NCBI GenBank assembly: GCA_001970855.1
Contig: LSSN01002717.1
Span: forward strand, 1-12,337
From: Smittium culicis
Taxonomy: Eukaryota; Kickxellomycota; Harpellomycetes; Harpellales; Legeriomycetaceae
DNA: 12,337 nucleotides
Reading direction: 5' to 3'
Part shown: one piece after another, positions 1 to 10,361 of the stretch
Layout of the letters: each line of letters starts with the position of its first letter
How positions within the stretch are numbered: position 1 is the first letter of the stretch
The notes under the pieces: generated by a model
Database searches by the model: none
What the model was told of the DNA's origin: nothing
The model's input: the letters and a program-made list of their open reading frames with translations, nothing else
Position numbers and translations under genes: made by a program

Positions 1-129
1 TCATATTCTTTGAGTAATTTTTTTTCAATGATATAACTACCTGTATCTCGAATATGATATCTCGAAAAAAATTTACTGTCACTGTACTATATTATCACTC
101 TGGTATTATAATAGATTCTTCGATCATAA

Positions 130-398
130 AATCTCGTTTTTTATCTGATTAAGCGCAAAAAAAAATATAAGAGATTTAATAAATTTATAAGTGTGTAGTG
201 TTTAATTTCTAAGATAATTTATAATGCTCTCTTAAAAAAGTATGACTCAGTAATTCATGGTGCATTTTTGACTATTTTGACTTTAATTACTCCGAGAGTA
301 AAGTTAAATCAATTATTGATTCGACATATAACTAATTTTACAAATAGAGCGATTGTATCAAGCTTTATTAGGAAGTTTATTATTGGTGCATATTCTAA
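130..398 (+). other. Possible decayed coding stretch, unidentified
   Basis: One plus-strand frame stays open from 130 to 398 apart from a single TAG at 196-198. The second part (199-398) is 66 codons with a mixed amino-acid composition that includes the segments IIYNALLKKYDSVIHGAF and NRAIVSSFIRKFIIGAYSN. It ends at a TGA and the same frame then accumulates stops at near-random density. There is no convincing start codon and I do not recognise a family. In DNA this AT-rich, stop-free runs of this length arise by chance several times per 12 kb over six frames, so this is a weak candidate for a pseudogene fragment, not a gene call. Confidence 0.18.
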
Positions 399-757
399 TT
401 GACGATTAAATATTAATAGAAATTTAGAAATCTTTCAATGAAGCTTGTAAAAAATAGTACCAACTCAGAATTTTGATATTTGAATAAAATTTTCTTTTGA
501 TAGTCAGTGAGACACAAGAAGATGGATTGGGTAAACTTTGATATTATTTGAAACCATTCAATACCATTTTCATCGCAACCAAGTAACCACTAAGATTGTT
601 AATAGTGTTAAAAATTTCAATTTTTAAGTTGTTTTTCTTTGAACTGGTTAAGGATCACATGTTCCAATAACGATAAAAAATCTCAGAATACTAAATAAAA
701 ATATTCATTTGGGCAATTATTGATTGGTTAAGCTAATTTTTAATTAATTATACCTGA

Positions 758-946
758 TTAGGTATTTTTCAACATAAAACTGACACAAAAAATTTTGTAG
801 CTAACTTAGGGGCAGGATTTCTGAGTGGAAAATACATATTTTGTTTTCGAAGTCTTAATGCATGGTTTGTGAAAATAGATCGTATCTTGGTTAAGGCCAA
901 ACTCATGATCAAGGGCAATACTGTGATTCCAGGGGATCAATATTAA
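758..946 (+). other. Possible exon or pseudogene fragment, unidentified
   Basis: A 62-codon stop-free run ends at TAA 944-946. Its last third (881-940) is about 45% G+C, far above its surroundings, and reads RILVKAKLMIKGNTVIPGDQY-like residues with balanced composition. A CTAAC followed by TTAG at 801-809 resembles a branch point and 3' splice site, so the segment could be a terminal exon starting near 810. The hydrophobic-basic ILVKAKL pattern loosely recalls the C-terminal region of retroelement integrases, but there is no zinc finger or DDE core to support that. It has no ATG near its start. It could be a chance frame; the local rise in G+C is the best argument that it is a relic. Confidence 0.25.
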
Positions 947-2055
<1,109 letters not shown>

Positions 2056-2691
2056 GAATAATTTAAATCATCAAATTTATTGTCTAAATGAAAATTTGAT
2101 AATATATAATCAAATCTAATAGAACTCATAATATTAGATATGTTATGATCATGGAGAAATCTATTTGAACTCCAATAATCTCTATATTTGGGCATTTTTT
2201 TATGCCCCATAATTAAATTAACGCCAATAAATTTTTTCAATTCGTCAAGGCATATGTCATTTTGTGATTCAGTTTTAGAAAATTTTAAATTTGCATAATA
2301 ATTAGTATTAAAAACTATTTCATTAAGTAGAGAGTCAGTATTAAATAAATTCAAAATTTTTTAAGGAGTTAAATTTTCCATTTGAAAAATAAATTGAGGA
2401 ACGCCTTCTATATAATTATAAGTATTATAATTATTTGGGGGATAAAATTTTTTTTTCCCATTGGCTCATCAAAAAATTATTACAATAATCATCTACTTGA
2501 GATAATGGTATTTCATTGAATGTTAAATCAAGTGAATTATTATAAAATGAAATATCCTCGCTAATAGAAAAATTATTATTTGAGAAACTTTGTATTTTTG
2601 ATCCTGATGCAGATGGAAAAAAAAATTCATCATCATCAGGAAAAGAATAATTTTCGCTGTAATTAATGTTTTCGTCAGGTAAATAGTTCAT
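2056..2691 (-). pseudogene. piggyBac-family transposase, N-terminal fragment
   Basis: The gene begins at ATG 2689-2691 and runs leftwards. The first 86 codons give an acidic N-terminus rich in D, E, N and S, as is usual before the piggyBac transposase domain, and stop at 2431. A run of nine T (2448-2456, A on the coding strand) is the likely frameshift site: with one base fewer the frame continues for about 29 codons to a TAA at 2361-2363, then reads on with no further stop to the microsatellite. The downstream part carries the opening signature of the DDE_Tnp_1_7 domain: LFNTDSLLNEIVFNTNYYA, then LDELKKFIGVNLIMGHKK, PKYRDYWSS and RFDYILSNFHLDNK. The family is normally about 550-600 residues with the DDD catalytic residues further on; here only about 220 residues remain and all catalytic residues are missing. 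The frameshift, stop and truncation make it inactive. Family assignment is from motif recognition. Confidence 0.85.
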
Positions 2692-2800
2692 CTTATAAAT
2701 ATAAAATATAAATTTTATTTAATATATAAAAAATTGGCAATATTAATTAGTGATATAAATTAATAAGAATATGTTATGGTATCATTTATTAATACGAAAT

Positions 2801-2872
<72 letters not shown>

Positions 2873-2947
2873 AACAACAATAACAACAATAACAATAATA
2901 ACAATAATAACAATAATAACAATAATAACAATAATAACAATAATAAT
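2801..2947. repeat. (AAC)n grading into (AAT)n compound array
   Basis: The array starts with 23 pure AAC units (2801-2869), then AAT-AAC-AAC units (2870-2893), then five 9-bp AAT-AAT-AAC units (2894-2938), then pure AAT (2939-2947). On the plus strand the phase is kept throughout, so any reading gives polyasparagine (open frame 2771-2959) without other sequence features; I do not call that a gene. It lies about 110 bp upstream of the transposase start. The ordered change from AAC to AAT suggests point changes followed by slippage expansion of the changed units. Confidence 0.97.
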
Positions 2948-3778
2948 ACAATAAATTAAAATAAAAAGGATGTGTTTATAAATAGAATATTAAATTCCAA
3001 AAAAAAGAATAAATATAATTCTGGGGATAGTGCTTATTTATTAAAATGATCAGATAAAATAAATAAACCTAGTATATAAAACTAAAAATAAATAAGTGTT
3101 ATATAAGAATGAAATTAAATAATGAAAAATTATAATATCATTCAAATTATAAATTATAAAAAAAATGTGGCAAAAAAAATAATTAATTCAGCAATAATGA
3201 GCAAATGAATAGCAGTGTATACACTACAGCAAACTTATTATTATATTTTCTAGTTCAAATTGCAATTTTTTTAATTCAGCCAATGGAAACGGCAAAAAAC
3301 AGTCTGAATTTGGGCAGAAAAAGACCTGATAATTATCATAGTGTAATTTGATGTTATTTTTTATGATATAATTATTGTTGATCATATGTTTATAACATTT
3401 TACATTTATTTTTATTTTTCAGTTTTTATATATCTCCATTTTTTAACTATATATATACTTTGATATATTTTTTTTTGCCCCTTTTTACCCAGAAATTTTT
3501 CTGGTATATCGTTTTATACTTCATAATCATTTGCAGAGTTATGAATTGCCAAACCCAAACAAATTTCAGCCTATTTTTTATTGCTTTAATTTATCTCATT
3601 TAATTGAATAGTTTAGAATGTTATTTGTAACAGTTTATAATTCAAAAAATAATTCAAAAGTATCTGACGAATAAAATTGATGTTTTAATATATATATAAT
3701 TAATTTTTGTAGACTATATTTGGTCTTCTGAACAGGAACGCTCATTTTTTAAAAAGACCATTTTCGATCTAATGCTTC
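2948..3778. other. AT-rich DNA, possible 5' flank of the piggyBac element
   Basis: No open frame with coding character was found. If the TTAA-CCC sequence at 3779-3791 is the element's 5' end, this stretch plus the AAC array would be its upstream region, unusually long for a piggyBac element. An inverted pair TGGTCTT (3721-3727) and AAGACCA (3754-3760) could form a 7-bp stem just inside that end. Short A/T runs and alternating TA tracts account for the rest. Confidence 0.4.
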
Positions 3779-3791
3779 GGGGAAGGGTTAA
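3779..3791 (-). repeat. piggyBac-like terminus with TTAA target site
   Basis: On the minus strand this reads TTAACCCTTCCCC. piggyBac elements insert at TTAA and their ends begin with CCC directly after it. Two other sites in the window (10018-10030 and 10224-10236) have nearly the same 13 bases in the same orientation. The orientation is right for a 5' end of the element carrying the transposase at 2691. No matching opposite end (TTAACCC on the plus strand with similar continuation) is found to the left, so the element appears truncated. The assignment rests on motif and orientation only. Confidence 0.45.
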
Positions 3792-6256
3792 ATTGCTTTT
3801 ATTTCATATCAATTTTACTTACGTATCTATGTACAAATAAAAATTAATAAAATAAAAATATATATAGTATTAACTAATACTAACTTTCTTTAAAACTTTT
3901 ATAAGACTGCTAAAACCACTCTATCATATCCCATTCTTGATCTATAATCAAAAATTACCTCTAACATATTTTGGGATTATTTTTCCACTTTCAAGTAAAA
4001 TGTTTTTTTGTTAAGATATAATAAAATTTATCTACAAGTACTAGAGTTTTATATCTTTTTGTATCCTTAGCGCTAAAATTTTGCTCAATATTTATTCTTT
4101 GGCTTTAAATTAAGCATGAACCTCCAGTATAATATTACATATAGGTTATTTCTTGTGTATTTAGTTCAATATTTTACCCGATATAGAAAAAGTTCCAACC
4201 ACTATCTTCCAATATATTCTCTAATATTTCAAGAATTAGCATTATCAATTCTTCTTATATTTTAAGCTACTTTATCAAAGTTATAAGTTTTTAGGATCTT
4301 ATTTTATTAATATATCAATTTAAGATTTAGATGTTTACTATATAAACCTACTTTTTTCGGTTTCAATCATCATATTTTAATGGTATGCCGGATTTATTAT
4401 GAGATTAATTTACTAAAATTCATTTTTAATAATAAAATTTGTTATAAATATTTAATTTGATTCTCATTTCGCATTTTTCAAGTGTTTTGATTTATTTTTC
4501 CGTGTCCTTTTGTTAATATTAAATTCTATAACGTTACTCTTTATCCGTAATTATCGCCTAAGATAATGATTTTCAAATTTGCACTCATTGATAAATTTGG
4601 GTCCTATGTTTCTATTAAAAATTAAATTTCGAATACTATTGGTGCAACGTCTTTATGATTATCATTTATCTATTATCTGAAAATATATTTACTCGTTACA
4701 TTTCTTTAATCATTTTTTACTTTCATAATCTTCATTAGGAATTATATTTAATAAAAATACATCATTCTTATTTAATATATTCAAAAAAAAATAAATGAAA
4801 ATTAAAAATAGGTATTGAAAAATTTTTATTTAAATTATTTTTAAATTTTTAAATTTGGCGGGTTTTTCGTGTTTCGTATCGATTATTTCAGCTCATTTGA
4901 TATTAAATCTATAAATTAACATTTTTTATGTTCTGTATACATATTATAGCTAAACAAAAGATTTATTTATTGATTTATTCTTTTCCAAAATTTCAGTTAC
5001 AATTTTTTAGATTATATATATTAATCTATGAAAAGATTATGAGAGTGCAGTATATTGAATGTTGGCAAAATAGAATATTTTATTTCTTGAAACTTACATA
5101 TGATCTAAAACATAATCTTTCAGTTCTCGTGTTCAAATAAAATTAAATATTTGAAATTTTATCACAATTTATGGAAATTTATTAGATCTAAGTTACAGAA
5201 ACATATAAGTTGAAGCTTAAATTAATATCTAATTGCTTTTTTGGTGCTAAAAAACCTATCTTTATGATTTGGTTTGATGAAAATTATAAGAATTATAATA
5301 AAACCCGCTGTTATAGTGGCAGAGAGGGATCGGTTGAAAAACTATTTTTGTAATATTTTTTTAACTTTTTGTATTTTTTTATTAGTTTTTTGTATACTTT
5401 TAAATTATGTTTAAAAACTCTCTGAGGCAAAAAAAAAAAAGCATATAAAAACCTATTATTTATAATAATGATATTTAATTTACATTTCTTCAAACTAATT
5501 ATACTCCCTATTGGAACTAAAACCAAATTATATTAATGAGTGCTATATGTGGAAGTGAAGAGAAGTCCTGATAAATTACTCTCTCATTCATACTCTTTAC
5601 TTTAATATTTTCGTGTCTACTATTCAAATTTAATTTTAAAAAAAAATAGTATCAATTTAACACGTAAGTGTCATATAAAAACTTTCAAAACTTGATCAAA
5701 TCGGTAATTTTCCTTTAGCATTTAGCGATTAAAACGTTACAATAAAACCACAAGACGAATTTGAAATCCATAACGCTCAGAAAAATTCCTAAAACAAGCA
5801 GGATATGGAAAATTTTTAGGATTATAACTTTTTCTCTACCGAGTAAAAGAATTTTCATAATAATCTTTTTATAAATTTAGTAATTTATTCTCTTTAATTT
5901 TTTGACCAAATTTTTAAATAATAAATATATTATTAGCCTGGGCTAACCAAATCAAAGCTATAAATCGATTGAAAATAAATTTCCTGAACAAAATTACTTA
6001 AAATAAGGCCAAATTCATGTCAGACCTCAACAAAATTACAAGAACCCCGAATAATTCAGCTGCAGCAGCTGTAGCTTTAATTTATATGTCGGAGTGTTCC
6101 CAATACTCCACCTAGAACTTTAAAATTTTGTTTTAGGCTGTTTTCTTTGGTTCAATTCAAGTTTTTTTTTCTTTATTTATTACTTATAAGATATAAAAAC
6201 CATATGCTGACTGTTTTGAATAATTTTTATTTTTACAAATTATCCAAAAAAAAAAC
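3792..6256. other. AT-rich intergenic DNA, no gene seen
   Basis: The stretch is about 2.5 kb of A/T-rich sequence. Open frames at 4928-5140 (plus) and 5311-5526 (minus) are short, dominated by K, I, L, F, Y and N, and show no domain. A slightly G+C-richer patch at 6040-6115 contains an AGCTGC-rich near-palindrome (about 6058-6075), a GGAGT/ACTCC stem, and a 32-codon ATG frame (6017-6115); none is convincing. No RNA gene was recognised. Confidence 0.6.
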
Positions 6257-6280
6257 TCCTTCCCTTTCATTTTGGAAGGA
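6257..6280. other. Perfect 7-bp inverted repeat (hairpin)
   Basis: TCCTTCC at 6257-6263 and GGAAGGA at 6274-6280 flank a 10-base loop. The stem is G+C-rich against an A/T background. It could fold in RNA, but no transcript or U-run supports a terminator. Its role is unknown. Confidence 0.5.
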
Positions 6281-6900
6281 AATTGTGCCTTTTATATAGC
6301 TCATTTCTTCTTCACTAATGATAAGAATAATACTATTTTTTTTTCTTGTAGAAATAAAATAAATCAATAGAATAAAAGGTTGATGTTTTTTTTTGAATAA
6401 AAAAGGAAAATATAGATGCGAATATATAATAATAAATTTTACGAATCGCCAATTTTCACAAAGAGAAGATAGGATTTCCTATAAAAACTCGCATTAGTAT
6501 TAAAACTAATTGCAATAAAACTAGGTTAATCATCTCTTTTTTTTGTAACAATAGTTCTTTGATGATATACTTTTTTTGTTGTAGCGCTTTGTTAACCTCC
6601 ACTACGACATATATATGGTATTAGCCTATACAATGACCTTTTGCTTTAATGTCTAACTCAAAAACATTAAAATAATACTGCTGATCTGATTATATTAATT
6701 AGATGTTAAATAAAAAAAAATACATGCTAATCAACCGTGATTTATAAAATATTATATTATATTAATATTTTGATATCATAAAATTATAAACTAAAAATAC
6801 AAAAGACTAGTAAATTTTTATCAATATTATCCGGATTATTTCCACCTGCGTTACATGTTATGAATTGTGTAAATTGGATTGATGCTCTGTTTCCTTTTTA
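6281..6900. other. AT-rich intergenic DNA, no gene seen
   Basis: Long A and T runs with no frame of coding character. G+C falls to under 20% at 6700-6800, immediately before the abrupt G+C island that follows. Confidence 0.6.
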
Positions 6901-7107
6901 CCTGAATAAGCTTCTCCTGGGCGCTGGAAACGGTAAATTACATATTTCCCAGAAACGATTCCGAGTTTGAACCTAAAATTTTAGGATTGCGGTGTCTTCA
7001 GTAAATATAATGAGAGGATCGCCACAAATTCCTCCAGCAGCTTCTAGTAAAGTCAGCCTAGCCGTAATATTATTGATGCTAAGCAGCTATTCTCCAATAA
7101 ACGGATC
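6901..7107 (-). other. Isolated G+C island: decayed exon or non-coding RNA
   Basis: This 207-bp block is about 41% G+C, with flanks near 20%. On the minus strand it is bounded by TTTTTTCAG just before 7106 and by CAG followed by GTAAAAAG at 6904-6894, which looks like an internal exon of 205 nt. All three minus-strand frames contain stops, however, so it is not an intact exon. One frame reads plausibly between stops, including LTLLEAAGGICGDPLIIFTED and later NRFWEICNLPFPAPRRSLFR. A perfect 14-bp palindrome, CCTAAAATTTTAGG, sits at 6972-6985. A 71-codon plus-strand frame starting with GTG at 6992 is probably antisense chance. In AT-rich genomes such islands are typically old exons or structured RNAs; I cannot decide which. 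Confidence 0.3.
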
Positions 7108-8395
7108 TGAAAAAAGTAAAAAATATACAAAGTTTCCAACTCTGATTATTGTTTTTTTGTTTTATTTTAATAAATTTCAAACATATTATTTTTTACTTTC
7201 AGAGTAAAAAAGTTCTGAGAATCGTGATTACATACAATTTTCTATATCTATACTATCCTAAGCAATTCGCCTTGATGATTGGTCTAGATTTTTTATCTAA
7301 AGATTGCCACCACAGTCTGTAGATTAGCTAATTTTTCGATTTTTCGTTTTTATTTAGAGTATACTCGCTATTCAGCTTAATATCCTCGATTTTCACCATT
7401 TTTTAGAATATTTTTTAGAATATTTTTTCGATTTACTTAGACTCAATGAAGATTTAAAAATTTTCGTTATTTTTCCAGTTGATTTTTACATTAGCTCGTG
7501 CTATATATCTAGGAAAATTATGACTTTTATCTGTCAAATTCTGTTTCCTTTAAACCCTACGTAATATAATAATTTATATTTACTAGCTTCTAATAGGGAC
7601 GTTCCAGCAGATATAGTAATTTTTTGTTTGCTCGTGAATTCGGTGTTTTTTTTAATAGGATTTTTTTTGGTTTCATTTTCTCAGTTTCAATTATTGACGA
7701 TTCGTATTTTTTTTTTTTGATTTAGGGAAATAAAATTTTTCACTAGGCTTATCAATTCCTTGTCAATGTTATTCGATGAAATAATTATTGCTATTTACAT
7801 TATCTGGATTTTAAGCGCGTTTATTTCTATAGCGTCAGAATTGATTTTTTTTTTTCTTTTTGTAGCTATATTTTTTATTTTCACAAGAATTTATTCGATT
7901 TTTTTTGATGAATTATTTTCGGGCTCGATTTTTTTTTTTCTGGTTGATAAATTCGTGTTATTGATTATTAGAAGCAGTAAAATCAGTTTGAGATTAATTC
8001 ATTCCATCAGGGTAAAAATTATATTTTTTGTAGCTCTTTAAGGTTTGAATCTCTATGTATTTAGAAATTCCCTCGTGGTTAGCCTTATATTCTATGCTAT
8101 CCTCATATGCATCCTTTAAAATATGACCAAATAGATTATCAAACCTGTTATTCTTCTTCTATGATCCGATTTGGTGCCATCAAGGTTCATTTTTGAATCA
8201 GTAATTTTAATACAAGTTTGTGATTCAAGGTCTTGAATTCGAATCTCAATCAAGGCCGAAAACTGAATTTTGGTCGCCCTTATCAAAATAAATGAAATCA
8301 CTTTCTTTCTTGTAGTCGTCTCATTCATTTTTTGATCATTCTCCTGATTGTAAAATCATAGGCTTGTACACATTTTTATTCAGTGTGCAGATTAT
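7108..8395. other. Intergenic DNA with T-rich plus strand, no gene supported
   Basis: The plus strand is strongly T-rich between about 7600 and 8040, with many runs of 7-12 T. A 93-codon frame there (7760-8041) starts with TTG and is almost all hydrophobic because of those runs. Read on the minus strand the same DNA gives K/N/E-rich frames, but stops occur at about the random rate. A 12-bp ATTTTTTAGAAT unit is repeated twice at about 7399-7429. A 70-codon ATG frame on the minus strand at 8116-8328 has mixed composition but no recognisable motif. Confidence 0.5.
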
Positions 8396-8416
8396 AAATT
8401 TGAAATTTGAAATTTG
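8396..8416. repeat. Three tandem copies of a 7-bp unit
   Basis: AAATTTG is repeated three times without change. It is a short simple repeat, probably from slippage. Confidence 0.8.
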
Positions 8417-9253
8417 ATTTTTTATAAGAGCATAAATTATATTTAATTAAATTATGATTGACTTCTAAAGATAAATCAAAGCGAAGAGGGAGAGTTTCAG
8501 ACTAGTTTGATATTAATAATGTTAATTAAGGTTTTCTATTAAAGCAAAAAATAGTTCATTATAAATATATAAATTATAGAGAAGAAAGATTATACATTGA
8601 ATCACCGATTGATTTTGAAATATTAATCAAATAATATGATTTGACAAGATTAAACATCATTTTTCAAAATAATATACACAGTAATTCTAAGGAATACCAC
8701 GATTTCCCTCCATCAATAAAAGATATGATTAATTTAAAGATTAGGAATCAGGCCTATAACTACGCCTGTCAAGTATTTAACTTGAATCGTATAGCCTTAT
8801 AATTTTAAAGTTATGGTTGTGAGTATGTAACAATTAGACTTACCATTTTTATGACAATATGAAAATATAGCTGTGCTAAGAATTGATTTTTTTTATAGAT
8901 TTCAAGAGAATTCGCAATTCTGATATAATCTGTAAATTTTCCATACTATAATTTCACGTTTTTTTATTTGTTTACGTAACTTTAAATGGTTTTTTAGAAT
9001 TTATTAAAGGTCCTTTTTCTTAGCAAGTCAAATCAGTAACTATCGTTATCATCTATCTAAATAAATATTTTTTTTAAAGAATCTTTGACCAATTTTTTAC
9101 CAAGTTATAATTTTGGGTATTTATAATAAAAAGAGAATTATATTAGTGCTATTTAAGACAAAAATTCAAATCTTGCGATTTGTAAAAATTTAATAATATA
9201 AAAACTTGGAAAAAAATGTTTTATGAAGTAATGGATATGGTAGATTGTTTGGA
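8417..9253. other. AT-rich intergenic DNA with one complex inverted repeat
   Basis: No coding frame or RNA gene was recognised. The only structured element noticed is the nested inverted repeat at 8750-8797, listed separately. Confidence 0.6.
8750..8797. other. Nested inverted repeat, possible structured RNA element
   Basis: An outer stem pairs AGGCCTATA (8750-8758, one bulged C) with TATAGCCT (8790-8797). Inside it, TCAAGT (8769-8774) pairs with ACTTGA (8780-8785) around a 5-base loop. The inner arm resembles a tRNA anticodon arm, but with a 7-base loop the second loop base is A instead of the conserved T, and no T-arm or acceptor stem is found, so it is not called a tRNA. Confidence 0.35.
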
Positions 9254-9283
9254 GGAGAGGAACTTGTGAAATTAAGTTTCTCC
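9254..9283. other. Hairpin-forming inverted repeat
   Basis: GGAGA-GG-AACTT (9254-9265) can pair with AAGTTTCTCC (9274-9283) as a 10-bp stem with a 2-base bulge and an 8-base loop. The function is unknown. Confidence 0.4.
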
Positions 9284-9418
9284 TACTTTGCAGCATTTCT
9301 TTTATGTGTAATTCAATTTAGAATTATCATCGGGCGGTTTACCTGATATAACCAATATTTTACCCTAATTCATATTGGCAAATAGAATTTCTAATAAAAA
9401 AAAGCCCGCTTCTCCGAA

Positions 9419-9463
9419 GAATATCCCATATATATTTTCCGCTCAATGTAATATGGGAGATTC
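9419..9463. other. 13-bp inverted repeat with one mismatch
   Basis: GAATATCCCATAT (9419-9431) and ATATGGGAGATTC (9451-9463) pair at 12 of 13 positions across a 19-base loop. The stem is long for chance in this window. It may be a cruciform, an RNA hairpin, or the remnant of a small inverted-repeat element; no TTAA-CCC terminus is next to it. Confidence 0.5.
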
Positions 9464-9884
9464 TGAACGAAGAGAGCACTTTGTTGCATTTAATGTTATT
9501 GGTCTGTATAAGCACTTATTGTAAGTATTATTGGCGGAGCAAAAAAGGCAATTTGATTTTTCCATTTCTTCGTTTCAATATAAAATTTTTATTTGCTAAA
9601 AAAGTAAATTATTCTACTCATTGGATGTTTATTTTTTATGCGATTTTATACACTGAAACTCTTTACACTATAAAATGACCTCTTCATAAAGAATTGCCCA
9701 TATAATATCTTTGCATTAGTTAATGTAGTATGGATAAAGAGACTTTATTTTTCAATATTTTCTAGAAATTTTTATTTCATTAGCTTTTAAGTATAGATAG
9801 TTGTGCTTATTTCGGTAAAGGGAAATATAATAACATAAAACCGATCAGTCGAATAAATAGTATGAAAGATGACTATGTAGCCAA
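9464..9884. other. AT-rich intergenic DNA, no gene seen
   Basis: A 65-codon frame at 9481-9678 starts with TTG and shows only AT-driven composition. There are no RNA genes or repeats of note. The end of this stretch leads into the duplicated unit starting at 9885. Confidence 0.55.
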
Positions 9885-10030
9885 CAGTGTTCAATTAAAA
9901 TACTTTAGTTCCGATGCTATTTCAATCATTGGTTTGATTTTGAAAAATAGCAAATAATATACTTCGTTAGTAGTCATAAACTAATCAATTTATTGTTTTT
10001 AACAAAGAGTGTTGGACGGGAATGGGTTAA
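9885..10030 (-). repeat. TTAA-terminated repeat, copy 1
   Basis: The first of two co-linear diverged copies; its partner is at 10092-10236. The first 30 bases match the partner at 26 positions (CAGTGTTCAATTAA against CAGCGTTCAATTAA at the start). The block ATTGG...AGCAAATAATA at 9928-9959 matches at about 24 of 32. Both copies end in GGGTTAA after almost the same internal distance. Read on the minus strand, this copy begins TTAACCCATTCCC, the form of a piggyBac-like end. The opposite end is not marked by TTAACCC, so the copy is either a terminal fragment or a one-ended relic. Confidence 0.7.
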
Positions 10031-10091
10031 ATTAATCGGTATTGCCCATTCTTGGGCGGTTGACCTTTTTTGAACTAAATAAAATAGACTA

Positions 10092-10236
10092 CAGCGTTCA
10101 ATTAATATTCTTTATTTCCGAAAAATTGAGAGTTATTGGCTAATTTTAGAGTAACAGCAAATAATAAATATGCAGATATTCATTAACGAATAAGTAAATA
10201 ATTTTTTATAATGTGTGGATGATGGGAAAGGGTTAA
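10092..10236 (-). repeat. TTAA-terminated repeat, copy 2
   Basis: The second copy of the unit described at 9885-10030, shifted by 206-207 bp. On the minus strand it starts TTAACCCTTTCCC. The copies lie in direct orientation with about 61 bp of less similar sequence between them (10031-10091). This could be a tandem duplication of a piggyBac-type end or two nested insertions of one non-autonomous family. Divergence shows the duplication is old. Confidence 0.7.
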
Positions 10237-10361
10237 GAAAATTTAAATTTTTATACAGATGAGATAGACAACTAATTGACAGAGAATGCATAGTTGGTCA
10301 TTCTAGCATGTGATAGAGGAATATTTAATCAAAAATGGAGTGAGTATTGCCTTGAGAATTT

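Noticed and set aside
2760..2951. Minus-strand Tyr/Cys-rich open frame
   Set aside because: It is the antisense reading of the same trinucleotide array.
2771..2959. Polyasparagine open frame
   Set aside because: It is only the AAC/AAT array read in frame, with about ten ordinary residues before it and three after.
4928..5526. Open frames at 4928-5140 (plus) and 5311-5526 (minus)
   Set aside because: Both are short, rich in K, Y, I, L and F, and carry no motif; frames of this length are expected by chance.
6017..6115. 32-codon ATG frame over an AGCTGC-rich patch
   Set aside because: Very short, no context, and its alanine run comes from the near-palindrome itself.
7760..8041. 93-codon hydrophobic open frame, membrane-protein-like
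   Set aside because: It starts with TTG and its hydrophobicity comes directly from runs of T; there are no motifs and no coding-type third-position pattern.
8116..8328. 70-codon minus-strand ATG frame of mixed composition
   Set aside because: No recognisable domain and no splice or promoter context; its length is within the chance range for this composition. A nearby ATTCGAA sequence resembles a B box but the T-stem does not pair and no A box was found.
8769..8785. Anticodon-arm-like stem of a tRNA
   Set aside because: The conserved T before the anticodon is missing and there is no T-arm or acceptor stem at the right distances.
9481..9678. 65-codon plus-strand open frame
   Set aside because: It starts with TTG, with AT-driven composition and no domain.
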